Source: JAPOXR01 sp965199765
GTDB lineage: Bacteria > Pseudomonadota > Alphaproteobacteria > Rhodobacterales > Rhodobacteraceae
Direction of reading: 5' to 3'
Length of the DNA: 64,000 bases
Assembly (NCBI GenBank): GCA_965199765.1
Contig: CBDATC010000002.1
Coordinates: 620,001-684,000 of the forward strand
The notes under the pieces are model-generated. The model searched no databases and was not told where the DNA came from. It saw only the letters and a list, made by a program, of their open reading frames with translations. Positions 54,181 through 62,405 of this stretch are shown here, piece by piece. The number at the start of each line of letters is the position of its first letter. Positions within the stretch are counted from its first letter, which is position 1. A program made the position numbers and the translations under genes.

Positions 54181-54846
54181 ATGATCAATGATAACCCGCA
54201 TCGAACTTTTCCCAAGCGTGTCGCAGACCGGATTGCAGTCGAACCTTGGAAGGTTTGGACTCCGGGAGATTTTGTTGATCTCGGTCCGCGCCAAGTGGTT
54301 GACAAGGTGCTTCAGCGCATGGTCAATTCAGGCGAACTTCGACGCATTGAACGCGGTCTTTATGACAAACCGACATTCAACAAGCTGACGGGCAAACAGT
54401 CGATACCAGACTATCGAGCGGTCATTGAAGCTGTCGCTCGGCGTGACAAGGCCCGGTTCATTGTCGATTGTATAACGGCGGCCAATACATTGGGACTGAC
54501 AAATGCGGTCCCGGCAAAGATCGAAGTCCTTGTTGACGCTCGTTTGAAGCCAATCGAACTTGGCAACCAGAAAATTGTCTTTAAGCATGCTGCACCCAGT
54601 CGGCTGTACTGGGCCGGGCGCCCGGGGATGTATCTGGTACAGGCTCTGCATTGGATTCATGACGCGACACAAAGCAATGTCGAGCACTCCAGGCTGGACC
54701 GTATCATTCGAAAGCTCCTGGCCGATTCAGAGAGCGGTTCTCAGCTCATCGAGGACTTGCGCTCCGGCTTGTCAGCCATGCCGATCTGGATGCAGGACAT
54801 TCTGCGCAAGCCAATCGCCTCCGCCGACACTGTCTTGAAGAAATGA
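54181..54846 (+). CDS. AbiEi-like antitoxin / DUF6088 regulator
   Basis: 221 residues from ATG 54181. An N-terminal winged helix (about 8-60, VVDKVLQRMVNSGELRRIERGLYDKP) is followed by the AbiEi-type C-terminal domain. It is the antitoxin and autorepressor of type IV AbiE systems, in which it counters the AbiEii nucleotidyltransferase without binding it. The stop overlaps the toxin start (ATGA). Starts further upstream (54106, 54163) would lie inside the palindromic operator and are rejected. It looks intact although its toxin partner is broken. Confidence 0.86.
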   Translation: MINDNPHRTFPKRVADRIAVEPWKVWTPGDFVDLGPRQVVDKVLQRMVNSGELRRIERGLYDKPTFNKLTGKQSIPDYRAVIEAVARRDKARFIVDCITAANTLGLTNAVPAKIEVLVDARLKPIELGNQKIVFKHAAPSRLYWAGRPGMYLVQALHWIHDATQSNVEHSRLDRIIRKLLADSESGSQLIEDLRSGLSAMPIWMQDILRKPIASADTVLKK

Positions 54847-55418
54847 GCAGGGAAGCATTCATCGAAAACATTCGTACCGATCCTGCTGACCGTGCAGACC
54901 TCTTTCTGACGACGGCTCAGCGTTTGGGCACACCGCTTATCAATGTCGAGAAGGATTTTTGGGGGTGCTGGACGCTCAACACGCTCTATCTTTGTCTTCC
55001 TGAAAATGGCCCGCGTCTTCTTTTCAAAGGCGGCACGTCCTTGTCAAAAGCATATGGTCTGATTAACCGGTTCTCGGAAGACATTGATATTACAGTCTTC
55101 CGTGACGACCTTGGTCATCCAAGCAGCACCGAAGAAATCGTGGCGCTATCCAACAAGAAAAGATAGGCCGCTCTGGAAGAAATTGCAGCCGATTGCAGCC
55201 ATTATATCACGACCGATCTTCACGCCGCAGTGGCTGAATTTCTCAATGCTGACACACAGGGGCAAGGTCGCGTGGAGATCGATGAAAAAGATGCAAGTCA
55301 TCAGACTCTGCTTGTCTGGTACCCTCGGGTCGAAACAACCGAAACAGAATATGTTCAGGCCGCTGTTAAAATTGAATCAGGCGCGAAATCCGCACTCGCT
55401 CGATATTGGCCGCATTGA
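54843..55418 (+). pseudogene. AbiEii nucleotidyltransferase toxin, disrupted
   Basis: The first 107 codons hold the nucleotidyltransferase motif LLFKGGTSLSKAYG followed by RFSEDIDITVF, as in AbiEii. A TAG stop at 55164-55166 interrupts the frame after SNKKR, and the same frame continues with AALEEIAADCSHYITTDL and then QTLLVWYPRVE to KIESGAKSALARY, clearly the same protein. It ends at 55418, far short of the usual 270-300 residues, where sequence resembling an IS4-type transposase begins. So both a nonsense change and a 3' truncation are present. Confidence 0.82.
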
Positions 55419-55509
55419 CACCTGCCGGGGTTTGGGGACATGCAACAGCCATCTGCTGTACCTGTTCCACAGCGTCAATCGAATGCTGATTGTCGATCGT
55501 CTCCGCACC

Positions 55510-55749
55510 TTGGGATACAGCTTTGAGATCAAATAGCCCCAAGGTATGCTAGGCCGCGGTAACCGCCAAACCAACCTGGAGAAACCCGCAGTGCTTCGTA
55601 TCTTCGCCAAGAGCATCAAAACCTTCGGCCTCCGAAAAATCACTGAAATTGAGTGTGTTGGCATCGTTGATGGTCAGCACTGCCGGTTCTTTACGGCAAC
55701 GTTCCGCTGTCCCCTTGAAATGAGTTCCTAGAATTTGATTCATCTTCAT
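55510..55749 (-). pseudogene. IS4-family-like transposase remnant
   Basis: The minus-strand frame reads FKGTAERCRKEPAVLTINDANTLNFSD... then GFLQVGLAVTA, a stop, and LGLFDLKA in the same frame. This pattern (ARC-x3-PAVL-x-I-D-x2-T-L-x-F, then GLxxH/Q-x3-AVTP, LGLLD) resembles the first DDE aspartate region of IS4/Tn5-like transposases. The fragment is short and broken and lies where AbiEii is truncated. Confidence 0.5.
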
Positions 55750-55960
55750 TCGTTAGTCCGGACGCAGCCGATGCGCAATCTTCCGCCTCACCGACCGGGC
55801 AAAATCGACGACTTTGCACCAAACCCCAGTCTAGTGCCTCTGCATTCGGAACCAACACCATAGCAGATCCGCGATTACCTCACCACCAACCCTACTGCCA
55901 AGATTGCCTGGCAGCTGTGTCTGCGGAATGTTACGCTGCGTATTCTGCTAAACTAAAACA

Positions 55961-57061
55961 CTAGGCGTCAAGAGCGCGGCAATCGCGCGGCATCCAGCCA
56001 ATTTCTACCGTCTCACCTTCTTTCAGCCTTTTCTGGTGCGTCGTATTCCGTGCTTTGACAATGAAATTTTCGCTCTCAGCGACATTCAAACGAGTCCGGT
56101 ATACATCCCCCATATAGATGAACTCAAGAACCTCTGCAGAAAGAGTATGGGCTTTATCGGGCAACCTGCTGCAATCTGTTTCCACTCTTTCAGGACGTAT
56201 CGAAACGCGTGTCCGCTGACCAACCTCCGACACATTGACCGGCACCGCTTCAATGGTATCGCCGCTGTCAAGTCGGATCGATGCCTTGCCATCGCTCAGG
56301 GATTCAACAACACCCATCAACGTGTTGTTCTCGCCGATGAACTGTGCCACGAAGCTGTTTTCAGGTGCTTCGTAGAGTTGGTCTGGTGATGCGAGCTGTT
56401 GAATAACTCCATCATTGAAGACCGCAACACGATCCGACATTGTCAACGCTTCTGTCTGATCGTGCGTGACATACACCACTGTCACTCCAAGCCGTTCATG
56501 CAAGTGCTTGATTTCAAATTGCATGTGCTCTCGCAGTTGCTTGTCCAATGCACCGAGAGGCTCGTCCATCAAGACCAATTCCGGCTCGAAAACCAACGCT
56601 CGCGCCAATGCGACTCGCTGCTGCTGTCCGCCTGAAAGCTGCCCAGGACGCCTTCCTTCAAAACCTTGCATCTGAACCATTTCCAAAGCACGGCGAACCT
56701 TGGCCGTTCGGTCTTCTTTGCTCAACCCACGCACTTCTAAAGGAAAGGAAAGATTTTCCGCCACAGACATATGGGGAAATAACGCATAATTTTGAAACAC
56801 CATGCCGATTCCGCGCTTATGGGGTGGGATGTTGTTAATCGGCTTGTCGCCGAGCAGAATTTCACCGTGCGTAGCCGTCTCAAAACCAGCCAACATCAAA
56901 AGGCATGTCGTTTTGCCCGAACCGGAAGGACCAAGCAGCGTCAAAAACTCTCCGCGCGATATCGAAAGATTCAAATCCTTTACGACAAGGATTTCGCCGT
57001 CATAGCTCTTTTGAACACCCTCGAACCGAACAAATCCTCTGTCCTGATCAGAATTTGCCAA
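55961..57061 (-). CDS. potA: Polyamine-type ABC transporter ATPase (PotA family)
   Basis: 366 residues. Walker A GPSGSGKTT near residue 35, Q-loop VFQNYALFPHM, signature LSGGQQQR, Walker B LVLMDEPLGALD, switch VTHDQTEAL, then a C-terminal TOBE domain. It is the type of ATPase required by potDBC at 41.3-45.0 kb, which has none of its own. The TTG at 57061 follows GAGAGG by about seven bases and matches the usual N-terminus; a TTG at 57103 would add 14 residues. It stands alone here, bounded by transposase debris on one side and hipBA on the other. Confidence 0.93.
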   Translation of the reverse strand: MANSDQDRGFVRFEGVQKSYDGEILVVKDLNLSISRGEFLTLLGPSGSGKTTCLLMLAGFETATHGEILLGDKPINNIPPHKRGIGMVFQNYALFPHMSVAENLSFPLEVRGLSKEDRTAKVRRALEMVQMQGFEGRRPGQLSGGQQQRVALARALVFEPELVLMDEPLGALDKQLREHMQFEIKHLHERLGVTVVYVTHDQTEALTMSDRVAVFNDGVIQQLASPDQLYEAPENSFVAQFIGENNTLMGVVESLSDGKASIRLDSGDTIEAVPVNVSEVGQRTRVSIRPERVETDCSRLPDKAHTLSAEVLEFIYMGDVYRTRLNVAESENFIVKARNTTHQKRLKEGETVEIGWMPRDCRALDA

Positions 57062-57784
57062 CCCCGCACCTCTCACAATCGCTGCTATCCGCAGACCCGT
57101 CAACCGATCATATTTCGCCGTCGGAACGGTTCACGCTTCGGAACCTGCCGATCTCAAGCTAAAATCAGCCAACTCCATCCCGACAGGTTTACGGGATAGT
57201 ACGACCGAAAAGACTCGAAGTGCTCAATATTTCCTTTTTGGTACAATGGCTTGTAGCGTTCGTCAAGTTGGAATGTAGTACATTTTGTAGGTTAGTTTGA
57301 CGTGTAATTTCGGTTGGGATTGCTACTCTGCTTGCCGATGTTTAAGTGCGCCTAATTGAATTGGCCCCGGTTAACCGGGAAAATTACGAATCTGACTCTC
57401 ATCAAGCCATCCCTATGCGACTAATTCTGTTTTGGTCTCGCCGGGCGACGGGCAAAAAAGCACAATCCGCAGTGTCTTTTGAGCTCTGGTTAAACACAAA
57501 TATGCCAACCAAAGGGACCGCTCGATCTGCCCATATGTGCCTTCGCCAGCAACAGCTAGCGTGAAGAGTTTGGCAAAGCTGTACTATAGTGTCAGTAAAA
57601 AAATTCTCCTGATTCTGCATTTTGGAACAGTTCTGAGGCGATTGACGAAGACTGGACGCGGTCGGGGAACTGAATGACGAGATCGACGCTTCGCTCGACG
57701 ATGGCTTCTAACAAGTTTATGTGGCTGGGGCATAAACTTGTTAGAAGCCTGCCCGACCTATTCGATAGCCGGTTTTTTTGGAGC
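57062..57784. other. 720-base gap between potA and hipA
   Basis: No gene recognised. Contains the potA promoter region and a 19-bp perfect inverted repeat at 57703-57749. Confidence 0.5.
57703..57749. repeat. 19-bp perfect inverted repeat downstream of hipA
   Basis: GGCTTCTAACAAGTTTATG at 57703-57721 and its exact complement at 57731-57749, nine bases apart. No T-run on either side, so it is not a standard terminator. It could be an element end, a recombination site or an RNA hairpin. Confidence 0.75.
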
Positions 57785-59083
57785 CTATGACCAGGAAAGG
57801 CGGAGGGTGTGCAATACGTGCTCCTGCAACGTCTTTGGCATATCAAGCTCATTTGCCGTTTGATGCCATGTCGAAAACGCATCAACGGTTTGTTCAAGGA
57901 CAATTTTTTCCCGGTTGCGCGGCAGCCTGGCAAATTTTGAAAGATGCTTCAGGTCTTTGACGGTAAAGTCGCTTGTTTTGTTGTTGATGCTCAACTGGTG
58001 GAATCTTGTGAAATCGCTTCCTTCGGCGTGACAAAGATCATAGGCAGGCGTGATGTCCCAATTACCCTGGCGATCCATCATGAAGCCAAAGTTTTTCACA
58101 TGGTCATCCTGATTGCACCCGACCACATTGAAAACCACACGGCGAAACTGCTCTTCAATCGCACTCTGCGGCATGTCCAACTCACGCATTGTTGTGAAGA
58201 GCTGCTCATAAGAATAAGCGCCGCTTTCATAATAATCAAAATGCGCGGCGGCGGCGAAGGTCTGAACAAATTTCTTACCGCCTTGTTCATCGCGATCAAA
58301 GCGTCTTGTCATGAAATGATTACGGCCATTCTCGCTGAATATGCGGCTATCCATCATGTCAATACCACAGGCTTTTGCCATAAGGTGATAGCTATATTCC
58401 AAGAGGCCGTAGCCAGACGGGTCAGCCACACCCCAATCCCCGCTGAAGGCAACGCCGTCAAATTTAATCAGCCAATATTCATAATTGGGTGGCAGGTCTA
58501 ACTGCCCTGAACGAACTTCTGCTGTGTCCGGGTTATAGGCAATAACAGCTTTCGCCCGAGCACCGCCCGCGGATGTTCCAACACCGAGAATGTCCAGTAA
58601 GGCGGTTTCATCCTTGCCGGATGTAAGTTTGGTGTTGAGTGTTTCTCTGTCTGCAAAGGCCATTGACGCAAGTTCAATAAGTTCACGGATTTCAAGGCGT
58701 TTATCTTTCGTCGTTTCAGTTTCGATGAAAGGCTCAAATTCCAGTGCGCCCATCCCACGCGTTCCAGTGTAACAGAGGCGATCCACAGCGTTGAACTCCG
58801 TTCGCTTCCGTCCGGTTTGGTTGAGCCAAACATCTATAAGTTTGTTGCCATATTTGTCGGGCAGACTGTCGGCAATCATGCCCGGCAGTCCATGAAATGA
58901 TCTGGGGTGCAGTCCTTCAAACTGATAAATGTGACCTTTGCGAACTGGCATATGTATCGGAGCAGGTTCTATGCTGAAGTCCACAAAGTCCGGATCATAT
59001 TCAAATCGTGCATACCGTTCGGCGTGATCCATTGAGACATATCCGATGATGGTGCCCCATAATTTGACAATCGCTGCACTCAT
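57785..59083 (-). CDS. hipA: HipA-type serine/threonine kinase toxin
   Basis: 432 residues, full length. ATP-loop GTSAGGARAK at 169-178, catalytic NQDDHVKNF at 324-332 with Asp as base, and metal-binding DITPAYD at 343-349. HipA kinases inactivate glutamyl- or other tRNA synthetases and trigger dormancy. The start overlaps the hipB stop (ATGA). All catalytic residues are in place, so it should be active. Confidence 0.93.
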   Translation of the reverse strand: MSAAIVKLWGTIIGYVSMDHAERYARFEYDPDFVDFSIEPAPIHMPVRKGHIYQFEGLHPRSFHGLPGMIADSLPDKYGNKLIDVWLNQTGRKRTEFNAVDRLCYTGTRGMGALEFEPFIETETTKDKRLEIRELIELASMAFADRETLNTKLTSGKDETALLDILGVGTSAGGARAKAVIAYNPDTAEVRSGQLDLPPNYEYWLIKFDGVAFSGDWGVADPSGYGLLEYSYHLMAKACGIDMMDSRIFSENGRNHFMTRRFDRDEQGGKKFVQTFAAAAHFDYYESGAYSYEQLFTTMRELDMPQSAIEEQFRRVVFNVVGCNQDDHVKNFGFMMDRQGNWDITPAYDLCHAEGSDFTRFHQLSINNKTSDFTVKDLKHLSKFARLPRNREKIVLEQTVDAFSTWHQTANELDMPKTLQEHVLHTLRLSWS

Positions 59084-59418
59084 CGGGCTTCATCTCCCCA
59101 GACGATACCGGATGAGGAAGTCAGCTTTTTGTGCTTTCGAGATTTTCCGGCGAGCGCTTCCACCATCGGAGAATTGAATGTTTCCGGCAGGAGCGCATCA
59201 AGGGCGGCGACCCGGTCCAACGCCTTTAGAATTTTCAGCCACGTTTCAAACTGGCTGTCCTGTCCGCCTTCAATTCGGCGAAGTGTAGCAACGCCTATGC
59301 CAGCTTCCATTGCAAATTCGGTTTGAGAGTAACCTTGAGCCTTGCGTATCCTTGCAAGACGCTTTGCAAATTCCTTGAGGATTTCATCTTCTGGCACAAA
59401 TTTGGTAAGCTTCATCAT
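59080..59418 (-). CDS. hipB: HipB-type XRE antitoxin
   Basis: 112 residues with an XRE helix-turn-helix at about 20-75 (YSQTEFAMEAGIGVATLRRIEGGQDS). It neutralises HipA and represses the operon. AGGTG precedes ATG 59418. The longer C-terminal half (AGKSRKHKKLTSSSG) is rich in lysine and probably flexible. Confidence 0.9.
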   Translation of the reverse strand: MMKLTKFVPEDEILKEFAKRLARIRKAQGYSQTEFAMEAGIGVATLRRIEGGQDSQFETWLKILKALDRVAALDALLPETFNSPMVEALAGKSRKHKKLTSSSGIVWGDEAR

Positions 59419-59472
59419 ATCACCTGCGATAGCTTTTGGTGCATTTTATCGAATTTCATATCATATATGATA
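59419..59472 (-). promoter_or_regulatory. hipBA promoter with TATC...GATA operators
   Basis: A 14-bp perfect palindrome TATCATATATGATA at 59459-59472 and an imperfect one TATCACCTGCGATA at 59419-59432 flank the presumed promoter. HipB of E. coli binds TATCC-N8-GGATA, so these look like the operators. Confidence 0.6.
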
Positions 59473-60087
59473 GCATTTTACCTTGTCAATCATTTAGAAA
59501 CTTTTACGAGATTGACACGCAAAGAAAGGCCGAAAGATAAACTGCCGTGACCAATCTGGCGACATGATCGCCAGAAATCCTTAGATTTTCACCTGAGTTC
59601 CCACTGCTCCGCACTACGAGACGCCCCGAAGATCACCAGAGCACTGCGCACATCCCGTTCTACCGAGTTTCAGCCTATACCAACTGATTTCATTCAGATT
59701 TCCACCCGCTTTCCGGACTATACGGAGTGCCTGATCGTGCGCAATCTGACTTCGCAAATTACGAGGTCACGTCATGACACCCCAAGGTATTTTTTGCAGT
59801 CATATTCTCGCAGTGCTGTCCACAATAGCCGGGGGGGTTGTGGATTGCCACAGGGTGGGTAGCGGAACAGTTTGACTATGATCCCTATCTTGACCCGGCC
59901 TAGTTCAGCATCTTTGACACTCCCATCTATTGGGTAGTGTCCAGAATCTTTCGCACTTTCAGTCATGCGACGGCGGCTCCGTTATGTTGAAGTTTCATCG
60001 TGCGCAGCGGCTCCATGTTCATATACTTTCGCGTGCTCCACTGCGTGCCGGCGACGTGTTTCAACCTAGCCGCAGCCAGGTAGAGAC
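59473..60087. other. 600 bases of island debris without a recognisable gene
   Basis: Short open frames only. An imperfect hairpin GACACTCCCAT...GGGTAGTGTC lies at about 59917-59942. No family is recognised. Confidence 0.45.
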
Positions 60088-60502
60088 CGGATCAATGAAA
60101 TTGTCGATAAGCATGGCGGTATATTCAGCGCCGCGACACATCCGGCGGAAGCGCCGGGCCTTTCTCTACCGACAAGGCGTTCTGAAAGATGTAGGCGAGA
60201 CTGTCACCGACAAGACGCTTGCTGCCCTTGAAAGACGCGACCGTGAAGATGCAGCGAAGATGTTGGCGCACAAACACGGCAAACAGTTTGCGCAGTCCCC
60301 GCAATCGGGCCGGATCAATGGCACCTATGTCGAACGCCTCGACCGGCCCAGCGGCTGCTATGCCGTCATCGAACGCGCCAAGGATTTTTCTCTCGTGCTG
60401 TGGCGCGCGGTCATGGACCGAAGTTTGGGCAAACAGATCAGCAGCATGATCCGGGGGGCGTCAGATTGCTTGGACGCTAACCAAAGGGCGGCGGATTGAA
60501 TG
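60088..60502 (+). pseudogene. DUF3363 relaxase (RlxS-like), C-terminal remnant 1
   Basis: The first part, in the frame of 60091, reads RINEIVDKHGGIFSAATHPAEAP. The reading then shifts frame near 60150 to RRAFLYRQGVLKDVGETV, LERRDREDAAKML and RINGTYVERL, ending with ERAKDFSLVLWRAVMDR and GKQISSMIRG, the characteristic C-terminus of DUF3363 relaxases. A further shift near 60455 gives the natural-looking end GGRQIAWTLTKGRRIE and stop at 60502. A middle segment of perhaps 100 residues is missing. This is a dead piece of a plasmid or mobile-element relaxase. Confidence 0.78.
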
Positions 60503-60568
60503 ACGCAACTAACGCAACACTTGCAATATTCGCAATATATGCTAAATAGGAGGCGAAAGGAGCCTGTT
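60503..60568 (+). promoter_or_regulatory. Promoter/operator region of the ParS-RES pair
   Basis: Contains TTGCAATATTCGCAA at 60522-60536 (TTGC-N7-GCAA inverted repeat) and an AT-rich -10-like TATGCTAAAT next to it, just before the AAAGGAG ribosome site of the antitoxin. Likely the antitoxin's own binding site. Confidence 0.5.
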
Positions 60569-61339
60569 ATGAGCCAGATCAAGAAAGTCGCCGTCAGCAC
60601 GCCCTGGGATAACCTTCTGAGTCAGGTTGATGATCTGACCAGCGCAAAACCCGAAGCAGTCAGGCAACTGCTTGCTGACCTTGTGTTGCCTCGGATAGAT
60701 CGCATCCGCCTATTCGCTTCGCAAGCCGGTGCGCGTGAAGTGGTCAGAGAGATTGCTGTTCCTGCCGTTAAGACAGATCGCGACGCGTTGACGCGAAAGG
60801 GATTGCGAAAAATCGACGATACTGAAATCACTGTCGCCCTAACCTTGAAAGAGGACGGTACTATCAGCCTTGGCGTTGAAAGCGAACCAGCTCTGGTGGG
60901 GCAAGATTTGTCTGTGCTAGAAAACATCACCTATACTGACGACGAGGTAGTCGATTTTGCTGATCCTGAAACGGATGATTTTATTTCTGCTCAGGAAATT
61001 GCCGATGAACTTGGCGTGGCTAAAACGACAATTACCCGACGCATCAAGAACAATAAGCTGCTTGGCTATCAGGGCTTCAAGCGCGACTGGCTCATCCCCC
61101 GCGCACAATTCAAAGGTGGGAATGTGGTGCCGGGCGTTGCTGAAATGATCGCCCTGTTTGATAATGAACATCGGGAGACCTGGTTTTTTCTATCATCAAA
61201 ATTTTTCTATGGCGATGACAATCCATGTCCGATTGACCGGTTAAGAGCGCTCAAACGCAATGACAAGGCAGGGTTTGAGGCCTGTCTTGTTGAACTTGAA
61301 TCCGTGAAAAGCAGCCATGACCACGGAGATCACTTTTGA
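60569..61339 (+). CDS. Xre/MbcA/ParS-type antitoxin with extra N-terminal domain
   Basis: 256 residues. The helix-turn-helix lies at about 138-165 (AQEIADELGVAKTTITRRIK) and a ParS/MbcA-type toxin-binding segment at about 188-230 (IALFDNEHRETWFFLSS and NPCPIDRLRAL). Ordinary members are about 110-160 residues. Here some 130 extra N-terminal residues (QLLADLVLPRIDRIRLFAS, TEITVALTLKEDGTISLGV) form a domain I do not recognise. AGGAG six bases before ATG 60569. The stop overlaps the RES start. The C-terminus is histidine-rich (SSHDHGDHF). Confidence 0.85.
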   Translation: MSQIKKVAVSTPWDNLLSQVDDLTSAKPEAVRQLLADLVLPRIDRIRLFASQAGAREVVREIAVPAVKTDRDALTRKGLRKIDDTEITVALTLKEDGTISLGVESEPALVGQDLSVLENITYTDDEVVDFADPETDDFISAQEIADELGVAKTTITRRIKNNKLLGYQGFKRDWLIPRAQFKGGNVVPGVAEMIALFDNEHRETWFFLSSKFFYGDDNPCPIDRLRALKRNDKAGFEACLVELESVKSSHDHGDHF

Positions 61340-62010
61340 ATGCGGCCGGCCTTAATGCGCTGCGCCGCAATTCAAAACAGGCCAAACAGATTGAAAGCCT
61401 GTTATCAGGCTTACAGACCGTAAGACCGATAACTAATTTTGTGCGCGTCATGGGAACCACATTGGCCACAAAGAACACCGTTCCGGTTGGAACAAAGTCG
61501 GCCCAGTTGAGTGCCGGAACAGGACCAAGCCGTTTCAGTCCGGTCAATGCGGGAAAGACCAAACGGCCAAAATTCAAAATCCTCTATGGCGCGGCTGATC
61601 TGGCGACCGCCTCTTATGAAGCCATCATCCGTGACCGGTTCGATCTTGACCCAGTGCGCCTATTAACGAAAGCGGATTACCGGACGAAATGTGCGGTGAA
61701 TGTCTCGACACAAACCGGTCAAACATTGACGCTGCTCGATCTGACTAGCGGCAATGCAATTCGCTCAGGCGTGCCGACAGATGTGATCCGCTATTCCAAT
61801 CACACGTACGGTCAACACTTCTCGGAATTTGTCTATCGCCAGATGCCGTATATTGACGGCTTTCTCTATTCCAGCCGGTTTACAAATATCGCCTGTGTGG
61901 GCGTTTACTGGCGCGCGGTTCCCAAACTAATTGCCGGGCCTAAACCGCTTGTTCTAACCAAGCCCATCCTCAACGCCGTTCTTGGCCCTTGGAATATCGC
62001 CGTTATCTGA
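61336..62010 (+). CDS. RES-domain toxin
   Basis: 224 residues, NAD+-consuming toxin family. Conserved arginine in SRFSP (65-69), glutamate in LYGAADLATASYEAIIRD (Glu95), and a serine/phenylalanine motif near DGFLYSSRF. RES toxins degrade NAD+ and are held by Xre/ParS antitoxins. Translation starts at TTG 61336, overlapping the antitoxin stop TGA by two bases, preceded by GGAG. Appears intact. Confidence 0.88.
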   Translation: MNAAGLNALRRNSKQAKQIESLLSGLQTVRPITNFVRVMGTTLATKNTVPVGTKSAQLSAGTGPSRFSPVNAGKTKRPKFKILYGAADLATASYEAIIRDRFDLDPVRLLTKADYRTKCAVNVSTQTGQTLTLLDLTSGNAIRSGVPTDVIRYSNHTYGQHFSEFVYRQMPYIDGFLYSSRFTNIACVGVYWRAVPKLIAGPKPLVLTKPILNAVLGPWNIAVI

Positions 62011-62024
62011 CGAGAGTTATACGG

Positions 62025-62262
62025 ATGAGTAATTTTCAAAGCGACGGTTCAATTAGCAACGCCCACGTTGGTCGTGAGTTTGAAGCCCGCGCACAGCGCA
62101 TTCTCGCCCAACATGGCATATTGCTGAATCAAAACTACAAGACTCCATGTAGCCTAGGAAACAATAAGAAGATGCACACATTTGATCTTGGATCGGATGA
62201 GCCTCCTATAATTGTAAAGTGCAAGTCTCAGACATGGACGGCTGGAGATAAGGTGCCAAGTC
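62025..62262 (+). pseudogene. PD-(D/E)XK nuclease-like protein, truncated and with changed active-site residue
   Basis: From ATG 62025 about 79 codons resemble the N-terminal half of a small restriction-like nuclease: VGREFEARAQRIL, KMHTFDLGS with the expected Asp, and then IIVKCKSQTWTAGDKVPS. The expected active-site glutamate of (D/E)XK would fall where K stands in IIVKCKS (usually VECKS). After VPS at about 62262 the sequence changes to unrelated bases that hold the dispersed 60-base repeat. The continuing frame to 62474 is spurious. Family assignment rests on these short motifs. Confidence 0.6.
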
Positions 62263-62331
62263 CGCTCCAGCACGGAGAATCAGGACGAATCCCGACCCTC
62301 CAAGCCCGTGATCAAAGCCAAGGCGGCGACC

Positions 62332-62391
62332 GTCAGCCGGACAGGAGATCCAAAAGCCGGCATCGTCGAGGAATTTTGCAAAAGGCTCAAG
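62332..62391 (+). repeat. Dispersed 60-base repeat, copy B
   Basis: Ungapped match (52 of 60) to 39791-39850. It lies exactly between the truncated nuclease and the truncated integrase, so it belongs to a short inserted or rearranged segment. Confidence 0.75.
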
Positions 62392-62405
62392 CTATTGCCG
62401 TTCCC

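Noticed and set aside
59765..59905. Possible DNA-methyltransferase fragment (FDYDPYLDPA)
   Set aside because: A single short phrase with stops on both sides is too little to support a call.
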